A stretch of DNA of 44,787 bases from Nitrospira sp. (GTDB taxonomy: Bacteria > Nitrospirota > Nitrospiria > Nitrospirales > Nitrospiraceae): the NCBI GenBank assembly GCA_024998625.1, contig JACOEL010000027.1:1-44787 (forward strand), given 5' to 3'. How positions within the stretch are numbered: position 1 is the first letter of the stretch; every line of letters begins with the position of its first letter. A model generated the notes under the pieces. The model was not told the DNA's origin. It saw nothing but the letters and a program-made list of their open reading frames with translations, and did no database searches. This document shows, piece after piece, positions 1 to 8,252 of the stretch. Both the position numbers and the translations under genes were made by a program.

Positions 1-22
1 CGGCGAAGGTCTGTTGCGACAT
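1..22 (-). CDS. IS transposase, N-terminal fragment (window edge)
   Basis: Only the first seven codons (MSQQTFA) lie in the window, read on the minus strand from the ATG at 20-22. A G-rich ribosome-binding region precedes it. The start sits about 70 bases inside the presumed IS terminus, the usual place for an IS transposase start. The family (IS5-like) is inferred from the N-terminal residues and the terminal repeat. Intactness cannot be judged. Confidence 0.5.
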
Positions 23-90
23 GGCGAGCCCCCCAAGTGGTGTGAGGCCATCCATAGCATAGACCGCAAGGAGAATAAATCAGAGCTTCC
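1..90 (-). mobile_element. Left IS5-like insertion sequence end (partial)
   Basis: Read on the minus strand, this begins at 90 with a terminal-repeat-like segment containing CTCTGATTTATTCTCC. About 50 bases later a purine-rich site and an ATG open a peptide beginning MSQQTFA, which resembles the N-terminus of IS5-family transposases. The body runs leftward out of the window. The flanking bases 91-94 are TTAG, matching the YTAR target preference known for the IS5 subgroup. A similar terminal segment occurs at 44736-44756. The family name is an inference from the terminus, target site and seven residues; the terminus itself is seen directly. Confidence 0.7.
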
Positions 91-526
91 TTAGGTGAAC
101 CATTGTAATGCAAACTGAAGCGTCCGACAGGGGTATAGACCGAGGAGGTACTTTGTCTTTAGAAACTGTTACGTCATCGTACAAACCCTGATCCCGATTC
201 CACTCGTGTTTCGGAATCCTACACAGTTGCAGTAGGGCGCGATGAGAGTGTGTTAAGTTATTGCGTGTTTAGATTATTACTCTCTATCCGTCGTTGTAGG
301 TCATCATCAGTCGCAGGCTCGTTGGCCAAGCTGCCTCACTGCACTATTGGAAAATAAAAAAACGGGGAACCTACGCAATATCAAGCCGCTAGTAACTGAC
401 ACCTGCCGAACATGTAATGCGAACGTCCCTATCAAACAGTCCTTTAACGTTTCACTTCTCGCGTCAACCAGCGTTGTTTCATGCTAGGCTGCAGCGTAGA
501 GGACGACCTTCCATCTAAGAGGACTC
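91..526. other. Intergenic stretch without recognisable genes
   Basis: This 436-base region between the IS end and the broken antiporter is more AT-rich than the rest of the window and includes a run of seven A at about 355-361. I see no convincing ORF, tRNA or terminator. A weak six-base inverted repeat (GATTCC/GGAATC near 195-215) is the only structure noticed. It is probably decayed sequence next to the insertion. Confidence 0.5.
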
Positions 527-2273
527 ATGGCCCCTGATCCTATTTTTTTCGAGATCTCGCGTATGTCTTTATCGCTGCGGTCATAGGCGGGGCCTCCGCC
601 TATCTGCTTCGTCAACCGTTGATTCTGGGATATGTCTTCGGCGGTATTTTGATCGGCCCGTTTACCCCTGGTCCCTCTATTTCCGATGTCCATAGTTTCG
701 AATTATTCGCCGAGATTGGCGTGATCCTTTGATGTTCTGCATTTGGGATCGAATTTTCCCTGAATGACTTGTTACGAGTCCGGTGGGTTGCCCTGCTGGG
801 AGGGCCACTCGGCATTTTCCTCTCCATCCTCCTCGCCGTCGGCCTGGGCCATGTGGTGGGTTGGAGTTGGATGCAAAGGGTGGTGATCGGGTCGGTGGTA
901 TCCGTGGCGAGCACGATGGTTCTGGCGCGCTTGCTGCTGGACAGCGGAGACTTGCGTGCCAAGCATGGCAGGGTGATGATTGGAATTACCCTCGTGGAGG
1001 ATTTGGCGGTAGTCGTGCTCACCGTCCTGCTTCCGGCGCTCGGTGCTCTGGAACCGGGCCGCTTTGCCACGATTGGAAAGGCTTTGTGGCTCGCGGTTCT
1101 CATTCTGGTTCCCTTCGCGTATCTCGCGGCGAAAGCCATTCCGCCGTTGTTGACACGCATTGCGAAGACACAAAATGCCGAACTCTTTCTGCTGGTAGCT
1201 CTGTCTATAGGAATCGGAACGGCAGCCGTCACGCAGCTGGCCGGGTTGTCCCTGGCGCTCGGCGCGTTTCTGGCAGGATTGATCATCAGCGGCTCAGAGT
1301 ATGGGCACGAAACCTTAGCCCGGCTCCTTTCACTACGTGACGCGTTCGTGGCCCTTTTTTTCGTGACGATCGGTGTCCTCATCGATCCGCGCGTGGTGTG
1401 GGCCAATCTCCCGTTGCTCGGCCTCATGCTCGGATTGATTATCGTGGGGAAATTCGTCATTTGGACGCTGGTCGTGAGGTTGTTTCGTTATGCCTGGGGT
1501 ACGGCCCTGCTCGTGGGTGTCGGTCTCACGCAGATTGGCGAGTTTTCTTTCGTGTTGGTTCAGGTCGCCAAAACGGCAGGCCATGTGAGCGAGGATGTGT
1601 ACAATACCACTCTGGCCGCTTCACTATTGAGTATTCTCCTCAACGCGCCCCTCGTTCGATATGCGCCTGGATGGATCGCTACATTGCATTTTAAAATGGG
1701 ACCAGCTTCCTTGCCGATTCAAGGTGGGGTTCCTGACGACCAAGCCGGACATGTGGTGCTGTGTGGTTTCGGTCGCATGGGCAGCACGGGGTGGGGCTCG
1801 CCCTCGATCATTTTGAGCTTCCGTACACCGTGATTGAGCGCGACCCGGACATTGTCCGACAGTTGCGCCGACGCGGAATTTCCTGCGTCTACGGGGACGC
1901 CTCGCAAACGGAGCTGTTGAAAGCGGCCGGCGCCCAACATGCGGCGCTGGTAATCGTTGCGCTTCCCGTGATTCACGAGGCGTCGCTTACCGTTCGACGA
2001 TTCCGGGGGCTGAACGAAGAAATCCCTCTTCTCGCTCGAGCGCATGGCTTTAGGGAGGCTGAGGACCTGAAGGACGTGGGAGCAACGGAAGTCATCCTGC
2101 CTGAGGTCGAGGGTGCACATACCTTGATTCGCCACGCCTTCCAGGCCTTGAAGGTCTCGAAGCCGAGCATCCTCGATTATCTGAAGTCCTGCCAAGCTTT
2201 CCGATCGTCTAGCGCGGAAACTGACTCACGGAATTTGGAGGCCGGGAAGGCTGGCAGTGGGCGAAGTGTGTGA
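527..2273 (+). pseudogene. CPA2 (KefB-type) cation:proton antiporter with RCK domain, frameshifted
   Basis: The intact relative would be an inner-membrane monovalent cation/proton antiporter of about 580 residues: a Na+/H+ exchanger domain followed by a TrkA-N/RCK NAD-binding domain. The ATG at 527 has an AGAGG ribosome-binding site and starts MAPDPIFF. The frame changes near 540, where the conserved RDLAYVFIAAVIGG segment continues in another frame. At about 729-733 an in-frame TGA interrupts GVIL; the conserved LMFCI residues appear in a neighbouring frame between two compensating one-base changes. The membrane domain then runs open to about 1780. There the Rossmann glycine motif GFGRMG continues as GQHGVGLALDHFELP in another frame, and the RCK domain finishes at 2273. 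At least three lesions make it non-functional unless they are sequencing errors. The lesions are seen directly; the family call is by recognition. Confidence 0.85.
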
Positions 2274-2552
2274 ACGTCTGAATCAGCTGCGGCGTCATCC
2301 AACATCTTACTGCGATGCGGCGGTTCGAACCAGCCCGACGCCTCCATACCGAGCTTGCTCGACCCCGCGCTTCAAATGTGCGCGGAGATATCCAATACCT
2401 TTCGTGAATCTGATTCACTTCTCGCGTATCGGCAGCCAAACAAAGTTCGCCCCGTCCGCGGCCACGGCGCTGGCTCTTGGGGACGGAACAGCCCCCACGT
2501 ATTGCTTTCTGGCTGCCTCACTTGGTGTATCCGCCTATTTTTACAAGGTCTC
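2274..2552. other. Intergenic region between antiporter pseudogene and lipoprotein
   Basis: No gene with convincing coding character is visible. A plus-strand frame around 2350-2530 has a stretch of plausible composition (LLDPALQMCAEIS and following residues), but it lacks a credible start and is interrupted. It may be a remnant. I assign no function. Confidence 0.4.
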
Positions 2553-3041
2553 CTATGGCCGCACCTCGGCGATCCTTCGTTCCTGTTCTTTCAGTTTCCG
2601 ACTCGCGGCAAGGGTATCCGGCTCCAACAGGCCATGGAGAATTTCCTGTCTCAATTGAATAAACAACGGACTTTGCCGGGTCGAGGCAGGTTGACCGCCT
2701 TGTAGCAGTGTGAGCCAGCGGGTGCTGGAGGCGGCATACCGGCCGTTCGGCGAGGTGGTGCGCAATTCTTGAAAGGCATTGATCGCATCTTCGCGGTTTT
2801 CGAATAACGCGACCAATCCTCTGGTGTACGTCACCTCTTCGCAGGTGGCGTACTGCTGGCAGTTTGCCCTCCGCGATTCCTGGGTGCGGCTTACGACCCG
2901 CAATGCTTCTCGTTCTTGTACGTCGGTCTCAAAAAAGGCGCTGCTCGGCAGCGTGACAAACGGCCCAGTGCCGGCACAACCCAAACCGCTGACGATGAGC
3001 AGTACCAAGAGGAAACTATGGGCAGTCATTCTTATTTCCAT
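2553..3041 (-). CDS. Small lipoprotein of unknown function
   Basis: This 162-residue protein has a short basic start (MEIRMTAH), a hydrophobic signal segment and a lipobox ending VSGLGC, so it is probably acylated and membrane-attached. The mature part contains a small Cys-X(5)-Cys pair (CQQYATC) and a helical pattern with ENREDAINAFQEL, similar in flavour to tetratricopeptide-like helices. I do not recognise the family. The start at 3041 is chosen because GGAGG lies about six bases upstream and the signal peptide begins there. The frame is open for another 85 codons upstream, but that extension runs into the palindromic repeat and has no signal sequence. It stands alone between pseudogene remnants and the repeat, so context gives no role. 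Confidence 0.7.
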   Translation of the reverse strand: MEIRMTAHSFLLVLLIVSGLGCAGTGPFVTLPSSAFFETDVQEREALRVVSRTQESRRANCQQYATCEEVTYTRGLVALFENREDAINAFQELRTTSPNGRYAASSTRWLTLLQGGQPASTRQSPLFIQLRQEILHGLLEPDTLAASRKLKEQERRIAEVRP

Positions 3042-3230
3042 CAAACACCTCCAGGTAGTAACAGGGGAAAAATCTTGTGTATATATGCGGTTCTGTCGGT
3101 GGTCGCCGGATAACCTGTCTACACTCTGTTCTGTGCTGTTAGGCCGGGGAGGCCAGGCATTCGATGTGAAGCAGTCTAAGACTTTTCCCTGCGTGTCAGG
3201 GCTGTAGGTCTCAGATTGCCCGTTGATCTC

Positions 3231-3436
3231 TAGCAGGATGCGGAAAAAGTCCGCCAGCGGCGTTCTCGCATCGCTCAGAGGCTCACCGTACAGCACAAGT
3301 ACGATTCGCCTATTCGCTCGCTGCGGCCTTGCTGGACGGCCTTTTTGCGCATCCTGCGGGCTATTCCAATACCAGCCCCATACAGGCGCTTATCGCGGCG
3401 CATCGCGCAATAATCGAGTTTTTCCGCAGTCTGCTA
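3231..3436. repeat. MITE-like intergenic repeat with terminal inverted repeats
   Basis: The left end TAGCAGGATGCGGAAAAA (3231-3248) is matched in inverted orientation by 3419-3436, with 16 of 18 bases paired. The 206-base interior has no gene and contains further short palindromes, for example CGTAC/GTACG near 3287-3303 and GGCC/GGCC near 3325-3341. Size, termini and non-coding interior fit a miniature inverted-repeat element or large REP-type sequence. No other copy was found in the window, so mobility is inferred from structure only. Confidence 0.65.
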
Positions 3437-3767
3437 AGGAAAGACTCGATCCAAAGGAGGCTTAATTCGCCAGGGTGAGAACATGACAGTTGCGGCGCGT
3501 AGCCATTGCCTGATTTCTAGTGGGAGCGTCAGCACAGGGAAGCCGCCTTTCGAGCGTTGTCGGCGGTGGCAGGCCGCAAGCAAAGGAGTGTGGAGTATGG
3601 AGGGATAGCCATGTATGACATTACGCCTTCTGTTCAGCAATAGCAAAGGCCGGGAGTGGGCCTGAGGCGGTCGATGGTGCGTGGTACTGTGGGGCCGCGC
3701 AGTGGAATCATGCTGTCATGTGGAGGGCTTTCGAGAGCGTTGTTCCGTGGGGTAAGGCGCGCTAGCT
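3437..3767. other. Intergenic region, no gene recognised
   Basis: This stretch lies between the MITE-like repeat and the small outer-membrane protein gene. A 42-codon plus-strand frame starts at 3483 after AGGGTGAG, but its composition and lack of similarity do not support a real gene. I see no terminator, promoter or RNA gene I would defend. Confidence 0.4.
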
Positions 3768-4391
3768 CTATCGTCCGAAATGGTAGGCGATGCCGAACAT
3801 GAAGAGGTTGGCGCGATAGTCGGCGGTGACGTTGCTGCGGTTGAAGGTAAACTGGGCGAAGTTGTATTTGTACTCGACGAAGGGGGCGATTGAATCGGTC
3901 ATATAGTAGCGGATACCGGCCAACACGTTGAAGCTTGGGGCAAAGGAGGCTTCCGGGCGGAACCCCCCGCTGGAAATATTGCCAACATTGAGGCCGATGC
4001 CTAGACCGGCATAGGGTTCCACCTTGTACTGATAGCCGGTCACCCGAACCAATGCATTAAACGCCAGCGAGTGCACCATCAAATCGGCACCGGGGATTGT
4101 GCCCGACAGTCGAGGGTTGCTGGAGGTCGGTAAGGTCTGTTGTTTGATGCCGGGTGTGGAACGGTACGCGTCCACCTCAAGCCCGAACCAGTTGTAGCCG
4201 CGATCGTTAAAGTAATGGCCGATCTTGCCTCCGTAAAACAGGTCTTTTTGGAGGGACACTTTTCCGGCATCGGTCGTGTCGAAGGTGGGGGCGTTCATGC
4301 CAATTCCTGCCGCGACATAGGTTTCCGCAGAGGCATGCGTGGGAAGGCATAACAGCACCAAGAGCAGAAAACCGACCGACCAGCGAAGCAT
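3768..4391 (-). CDS. Outer-membrane beta-barrel protein (OmpA/OmpW-like fold)
   Basis: This 207-residue protein has a clear signal peptide (MLRWSVGFLLLVLLCLPTHA, then SAETY). The mature part has alternating hydrophobic and polar beta strands, with repeated patterns such as VEPYAGLGIGLNVG and FVEYKYNFAQF, and ends in an aromatic strand (FGIAYHFGR). This is typical of small eight-stranded barrels of the outer-membrane beta-barrel superfamily. A role as a small porin or surface protein is inferred. GGAGGG lies directly before ATGATG, so the second ATG (4391) has the better spacing; 4394 or an upstream TTG are alternatives. It lies downstream of the large barrel gene on the same strand, with an inverted repeat between them. 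Confidence 0.8.
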   Translation of the reverse strand: MLRWSVGFLLLVLLCLPTHASAETYVAAGIGMNAPTFDTTDAGKVSLQKDLFYGGKIGHYFNDRGYNWFGLEVDAYRSTPGIKQQTLPTSSNPRLSGTIPGADLMVHSLAFNALVRVTGYQYKVEPYAGLGIGLNVGNISSGGFRPEASFAPSFNVLAGIRYYMTDSIAPFVEYKYNFAQFTFNRSNVTADYRANLFMFGIAYHFGR

Positions 4392-4530
4392 CATCCCTCC
4401 TCTCACCAACAGGATATGGCCTAAACGGCATTCAGGTTGCTACTCTAACGGGCTTGCTGCGAGGTGGCAAGCGAGAAGTGTATCCGAGCCTGCCTCGTTA
4501 AAACCGTCAATGGTCAGCTGGAAGCCGCGT

Positions 4531-4604
4531 CATGCGTCAGTTGTCAATCGTCGGACATGCATATGAGAATCGGACCACGTTTGACGATTGACGTATGACG
4601 CATG
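4531..4604. repeat. Imperfect inverted repeat between two minus-strand genes
   Basis: The arm CATGCGTCAGTTGTCAATCG (4531-4550) and the following TC pair with GACGATTGACGTATGACG (4583-4600) and the following CATG, leaving about 30 bases between the arms. It lies just past the stop of the large barrel gene and upstream of the small barrel gene. It could stabilise or end the transcript, or be one copy of an intergenic repeat family. It lacks a T-tract, so a classic intrinsic terminator is not supported. Confidence 0.6.
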
Positions 4605-6908
4605 TCAGCACTGCGTCTCTCCCCGGTGTAACAGTGTCGGACGCTGACAGAATCCACGCCAGGGCGATTGATCCCAGGACCAATTCAACAGCGCATATTC
4701 GGTATGGGTCATATGACGCTCGATCATCCGTCCGAAACCGCCAATTCGCAACGAGAAGCCGGCGGGCAGAACGAAATCCCTCAGCAGGCCAAATTCAGTA
4801 AAGTCGCCTGCATAGTAGGCCGGGTCGCCTCGCTCCGTCACAAAATGCTCGCCACGCCAAATCGTGAGATAGGGGCGCCAGCCATCAAGATTCAGCCCTG
4901 CGGTTAATTGATAGCCCCGGCCACGCACGATCGGCGAGCCGCTTTGCGTCGGCTCGTTTTGGCTGTTGAGGTAGAGGGCCATTACATCGATCTCTCGGAA
5001 CCAGGACAACCGCGACCAATACTGCCTGGGCTGGAAGGTGAATTGAGGGCCGAAGGCGGTCAGAAAGTTGTTCCCTGCAGGGCGATCGCGAGGAATGCCC
5101 GGCCCGAAAAAGGTCCTCGATTCAGAGTACTGCGCACCGCCGGAATGGAACCAATAGACCTGGCCGTTGAAGGAGAAGTGCCCGGCCGATACCCGACCCG
5201 CGTAGCCCACATCAAAGCGTTCTGCTTTTTGAAAAGTTTCCAACTGGCTCCAATTGATAAAGAGATCCTGCTGGTAGTGTTCGCGGTTCACCAGGAGTTG
5301 GAATCCCTGTTCGATCGGACGAGCGAACAACATGGCGTCATTGAACAGGGCATCCACGAACGGGTGGTTGCGGTGGAGCGTACCGGCCACCAGGCGGACA
5401 GCTGGAACCATTTCATATTGCGCGGAGAGAATCGGCTGCACGGTGTGAAACCGTTGGGTCTCGCCAACCGGCAGACCGGCGAACAGGCCGGCGTCGAGTG
5501 TCAGCTGCGGGCTGACCCGGTATTGAAGCACCGGAGAAAGATATTGGCCGGCAAAGGTTTGATTCGAGACAGGGGCTCCACCGATCTGTCGCACGCCGGG
5601 ATAGGCAATAGTGTAGACGTAGGTCAGCGCGTCGAGTTTGGCGCGGAACCGGCGCTCCGATTCGGGCTCTTGCCGGTCGCCGAATGGCCGTGAGAGAGAA
5701 GTCCATACGTCACCGATCAGGTCTGCGTGGTTCGTATCCCAATTCCAATTGAAGACCAGATATTCCTGGTTCACCCACTTGAAGGTGTCCCGCGTCATAT
5801 AGTTGAGCCCGTCTTCGGTAAAGAAGGCCCGGATGCGCCGCACTTGCGCTCCAAATTCGATGGAGGCACGATCTCCCAGCCGAACGATTCTGGAGAGGCC
5901 AAATTCCGGGAAATTGCTTGCCCTGAATTCCGGATCGCCCTGCTGACTGAGAAAGTTTCGGCCTTTCCAAAAGGAGAGATAGGGGCGCCATCCGGCCAGA
6001 TCGAGCCAGGCTTGGAGCTCATATCCCCGTCCACGAGTGGCCTCAGAGCCGGCATCGGTCTGGTTATAACTCGTCAAGTAGGTGAAGCGGATTCCGAGTT
6101 GATTCCACCAGCCGGCTGAGCGAAGAAAACGGGAGGGCTCCAATATCAGCTCAGGCCCCACAGCAACAACCAGGTTGTCGCCTGTCTGGAATGACCGATC
6201 GAGCTTGAAGAGGGCCTGCCCGTTGCGCACCCAATGGGCCTGGCCGTTGAAGCGCAAGGGGCCAAACTTCAATTGCCCGGCATAACCGACGTCGAATCGG
6301 TTCGGTGCCGAACCACGAAAGGCCTGTTCCCAGTTGATAAACAGGTCTTGCCGATAGAACTCGGAATCCACTAGCATTTGAGCCCCTTGCTCGATCGGCC
6401 GGAGGAAGCGATTGCCGCTGTAAAAGACGGCATTGTGAAAGTCTCGATGTGGCACCTGCAGGGTCCCAATCACGGCGCTGATCTGCTCGATCGGCTGATA
6501 GGTCAACCGCATAATGGGTCGGACTTGGGAGACTTCGCGATCATGTCCGAACGGGATATTGGCAAAGACGCCGATCTCGGCTCCGAGCTTAGGGAGCAAG
6601 CGCTTATGGAGCGTGGCGTTCACCAGATTGCCGATCAGGGTCGTATCCCGGCCCAATCCGTTGGTAAAGGTATTGTCCTCCAGGCCTTGTTTCTCCAGAT
6701 TGAGCAGGAAAGTCGTCGTCGAGAAGCGTATGTCGACCAGATGAGATGGGGCCGCATCCTCGGCGAATGCCGCGAGAGGCATAGTCAATAGTACGGCGAG
6801 AAATAAGGAAAGGCTTTGGCCGAGAGAGTGTTGTTGAGGCAAGTGGTGGGGTTTGGATTTCACAGGTGGGGTCAGATGATATGAAGAGCGCGCGAGCCAG
6901 GTCAACAT
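4605..6908 (-). CDS. Large outer-membrane barrel with two tandem homologous halves
   Basis: The protein has about 767 residues. After an N-terminal signal region (LFLAVLLTMPLAAFAED) come two related halves of roughly 330-350 residues. Shared landmarks occur in the same order in both: RPIEQG followed by QDLFINW; RFDVGYAG followed by FNGQ; RGRGY; GWRPYL; GDP followed by EFGL; and a late LNWSWD or FNWNWD. Strand-rich, aromatic sequence throughout points to an outer-membrane beta barrel, but I do not recognise the family. The second half also diverges by ending in a short Arg/Cys-containing tail. The start is uncertain: ATG 6908 is reported, GTG 6863 would begin right before the signal peptide, and TTG 6923 is the longest. 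It is transcribed away from the adjacent polysaccharide locus, suggesting but not proving a surface or export role. Confidence 0.75.
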   Translation of the reverse strand: MLTWLARSSYHLTPPVKSKPHHLPQQHSLGQSLSLFLAVLLTMPLAAFAEDAAPSHLVDIRFSTTTFLLNLEKQGLEDNTFTNGLGRDTTLIGNLVNATLHKRLLPKLGAEIGVFANIPFGHDREVSQVRPIMRLTYQPIEQISAVIGTLQVPHRDFHNAVFYSGNRFLRPIEQGAQMLVDSEFYRQDLFINWEQAFRGSAPNRFDVGYAGQLKFGPLRFNGQAHWVRNGQALFKLDRSFQTGDNLVVAVGPELILEPSRFLRSAGWWNQLGIRFTYLTSYNQTDAGSEATRGRGYELQAWLDLAGWRPYLSFWKGRNFLSQQGDPEFRASNFPEFGLSRIVRLGDRASIEFGAQVRRIRAFFTEDGLNYMTRDTFKWVNQEYLVFNWNWDTNHADLIGDVWTSLSRPFGDRQEPESERRFRAKLDALTYVYTIAYPGVRQIGGAPVSNQTFAGQYLSPVLQYRVSPQLTLDAGLFAGLPVGETQRFHTVQPILSAQYEMVPAVRLVAGTLHRNHPFVDALFNDAMLFARPIEQGFQLLVNREHYQQDLFINWSQLETFQKAERFDVGYAGRVSAGHFSFNGQVYWFHSGGAQYSESRTFFGPGIPRDRPAGNNFLTAFGPQFTFQPRQYWSRLSWFREIDVMALYLNSQNEPTQSGSPIVRGRGYQLTAGLNLDGWRPYLTIWRGEHFVTERGDPAYYAGDFTEFGLLRDFVLPAGFSLRIGGFGRMIERHMTHTEYALLNWSWDQSPWRGFCQRPTLLHRGETQC

Positions 6909-6963
6909 GTGAGGCTGGAGCAACCCTCATGTGAGGGGCAGATCCTGAGGCGTAGATCAGTCG

Positions 6964-8226
6964 ATGCTGAGAGTTAGTAAATCATTGAGGAAGAATTTTT
7001 CGTGGGCCTTGAACGGAGCCATCTTCTATGTGCTTTCTCAGTGGGCTCTCCTCATCATTCTTGCCAAACTGGGCGGCCCCACGGTAGTCGGTCGGTATAC
7101 ACTAGGCTTGGCTATCACAGCGCCCATCATTCTTCTTTCTAACCTCCAACTTCGGACACTCCTGGCGAGCGATGTACAGGAAATATTTCCCTTCTCAGTC
7201 TACGCCATTGTGCGATTGCTTACGAGCCTAGGAGCACTCCTTCTGATCTGTGGGCTCGCTGCCTACCTGGATTTCACAATCGACCAAACTCTTATCATAT
7301 GCCTGATTGGTCTCGCGAAGGTCATTGAGAGTGGGTCTGACATTGCCTACGGGCTAATGCAAAAGCACGAAAGAATGGACCTGGTCGGTCTTTCTAAGGG
7401 CATACGAGGTGTTTTGACGGCGGGAGCGGTTGGTGGGATTTTTTACGGGACAAATTCACTCATTGCGGGGGTTGGAGGGGTGATCGCAGTATGGTTCATG
7501 GTGTTCGTACTGTTCGATTGCCGTCACCTGCAAAGATTCTTCGAGAATTCACCAAATTACATGGCATGGGCCGACATTCCCCTGGCTAGCCTAGGATCCA
7601 AGATGTTGAGTTTGTGCAAACTCTCGCTCCCCCTTGGGATTGTTTCAATGGTGATGTCCTATAACACAGCTATGCCTCGATACCTCTTGGATATATATCA
7701 CGGAGAGGCGGCGCTAGGGTACTTCTCAGCGATTGCGTGCTTCACTGTCGCTTGTACGATAGTGCCGGAAGCATTTGGCCAAGCGGCTCTTCCGAGGTTG
7801 GCGAAATATCACGTTACCTCATTGGAAAGTTATTGGCAGTTGATGGGCAAGTTGATGCTCGTGGCGTTCTCATTAGGAATAGCGGGTGTAGTCGTCTCCT
7901 CACTCGGAGGTTCCGAGATCTTACGTATTGTCTACAGGGAAGAGTTTGGTCGCTTTTCTGATATTCTAGTCCTGATCATGATCCTCGGTGCCGCTGAATC
8001 CATCTGTTCAGTCTTGGGCACCGGGCTGACCGCTGCCAGAAGGTTAGCAGCGCAGTTGCCGGTTCTGGTAGGGACGTTGATCGTCACGACGGTGAGCGGT
8101 TGGTGGCTGATACCTCGTCACGCCATGGAGGGAGCGGTGCTAGCTGCGATAACGGGCATGGTCGCATGGGGGGCGGCGTACTATTGGATCCTTAGAATTC
8201 CTCGCGATGTTTCATCACCAGGTTAG
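6964..8226 (+). CDS. Polysaccharide flippase, Wzx/MOP superfamily
   Basis: This 420-residue protein has about twelve hydrophobic segments and short loops, with the N-terminal pattern (SKSLRKNFSWALNGAIFYVLSQ, broken here as SKSLRKN-FSWALNGAI-FYVLSQ) typical of the oligosaccharidyl-lipid flippase branch of the MOP exporters. It would move undecaprenyl-linked repeat units from the cytoplasmic to the periplasmic face of the inner membrane. It is the first gene of the polysaccharide locus, followed 26 bases later by the polymerase-like gene. Base composition through 12.1 kb looks lower in GC than downstream genes, as often seen in exchanged O-antigen or capsule cassettes. The family is confident; substrate specificity cannot be read. 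Confidence 0.8.
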   Translation: MLRVSKSLRKNFSWALNGAIFYVLSQWALLIILAKLGGPTVVGRYTLGLAITAPIILLSNLQLRTLLASDVQEIFPFSVYAIVRLLTSLGALLLICGLAAYLDFTIDQTLIICLIGLAKVIESGSDIAYGLMQKHERMDLVGLSKGIRGVLTAGAVGGIFYGTNSLIAGVGGVIAVWFMVFVLFDCRHLQRFFENSPNYMAWADIPLASLGSKMLSLCKLSLPLGIVSMVMSYNTAMPRYLLDIYHGEAALGYFSAIACFTVACTIVPEAFGQAALPRLAKYHVTSLESYWQLMGKLMLVAFSLGIAGVVVSSLGGSEILRIVYREEFGRFSDILVLIMILGAAESICSVLGTGLTAARRLAAQLPVLVGTLIVTTVSGWWLIPRHAMEGAVLAAITGMVAWGAAYYWILRIPRDVSSPG

Positions 8227-8252
8227 CATGTCCATTGTGAACACGCTTTAAA

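Noticed and set aside
3483-3611. Small plus-strand ORF with an apparent ribosome-binding site
   Set aside because: Short, composition is not gene-like, and no similarity to a known small protein; likely chance.
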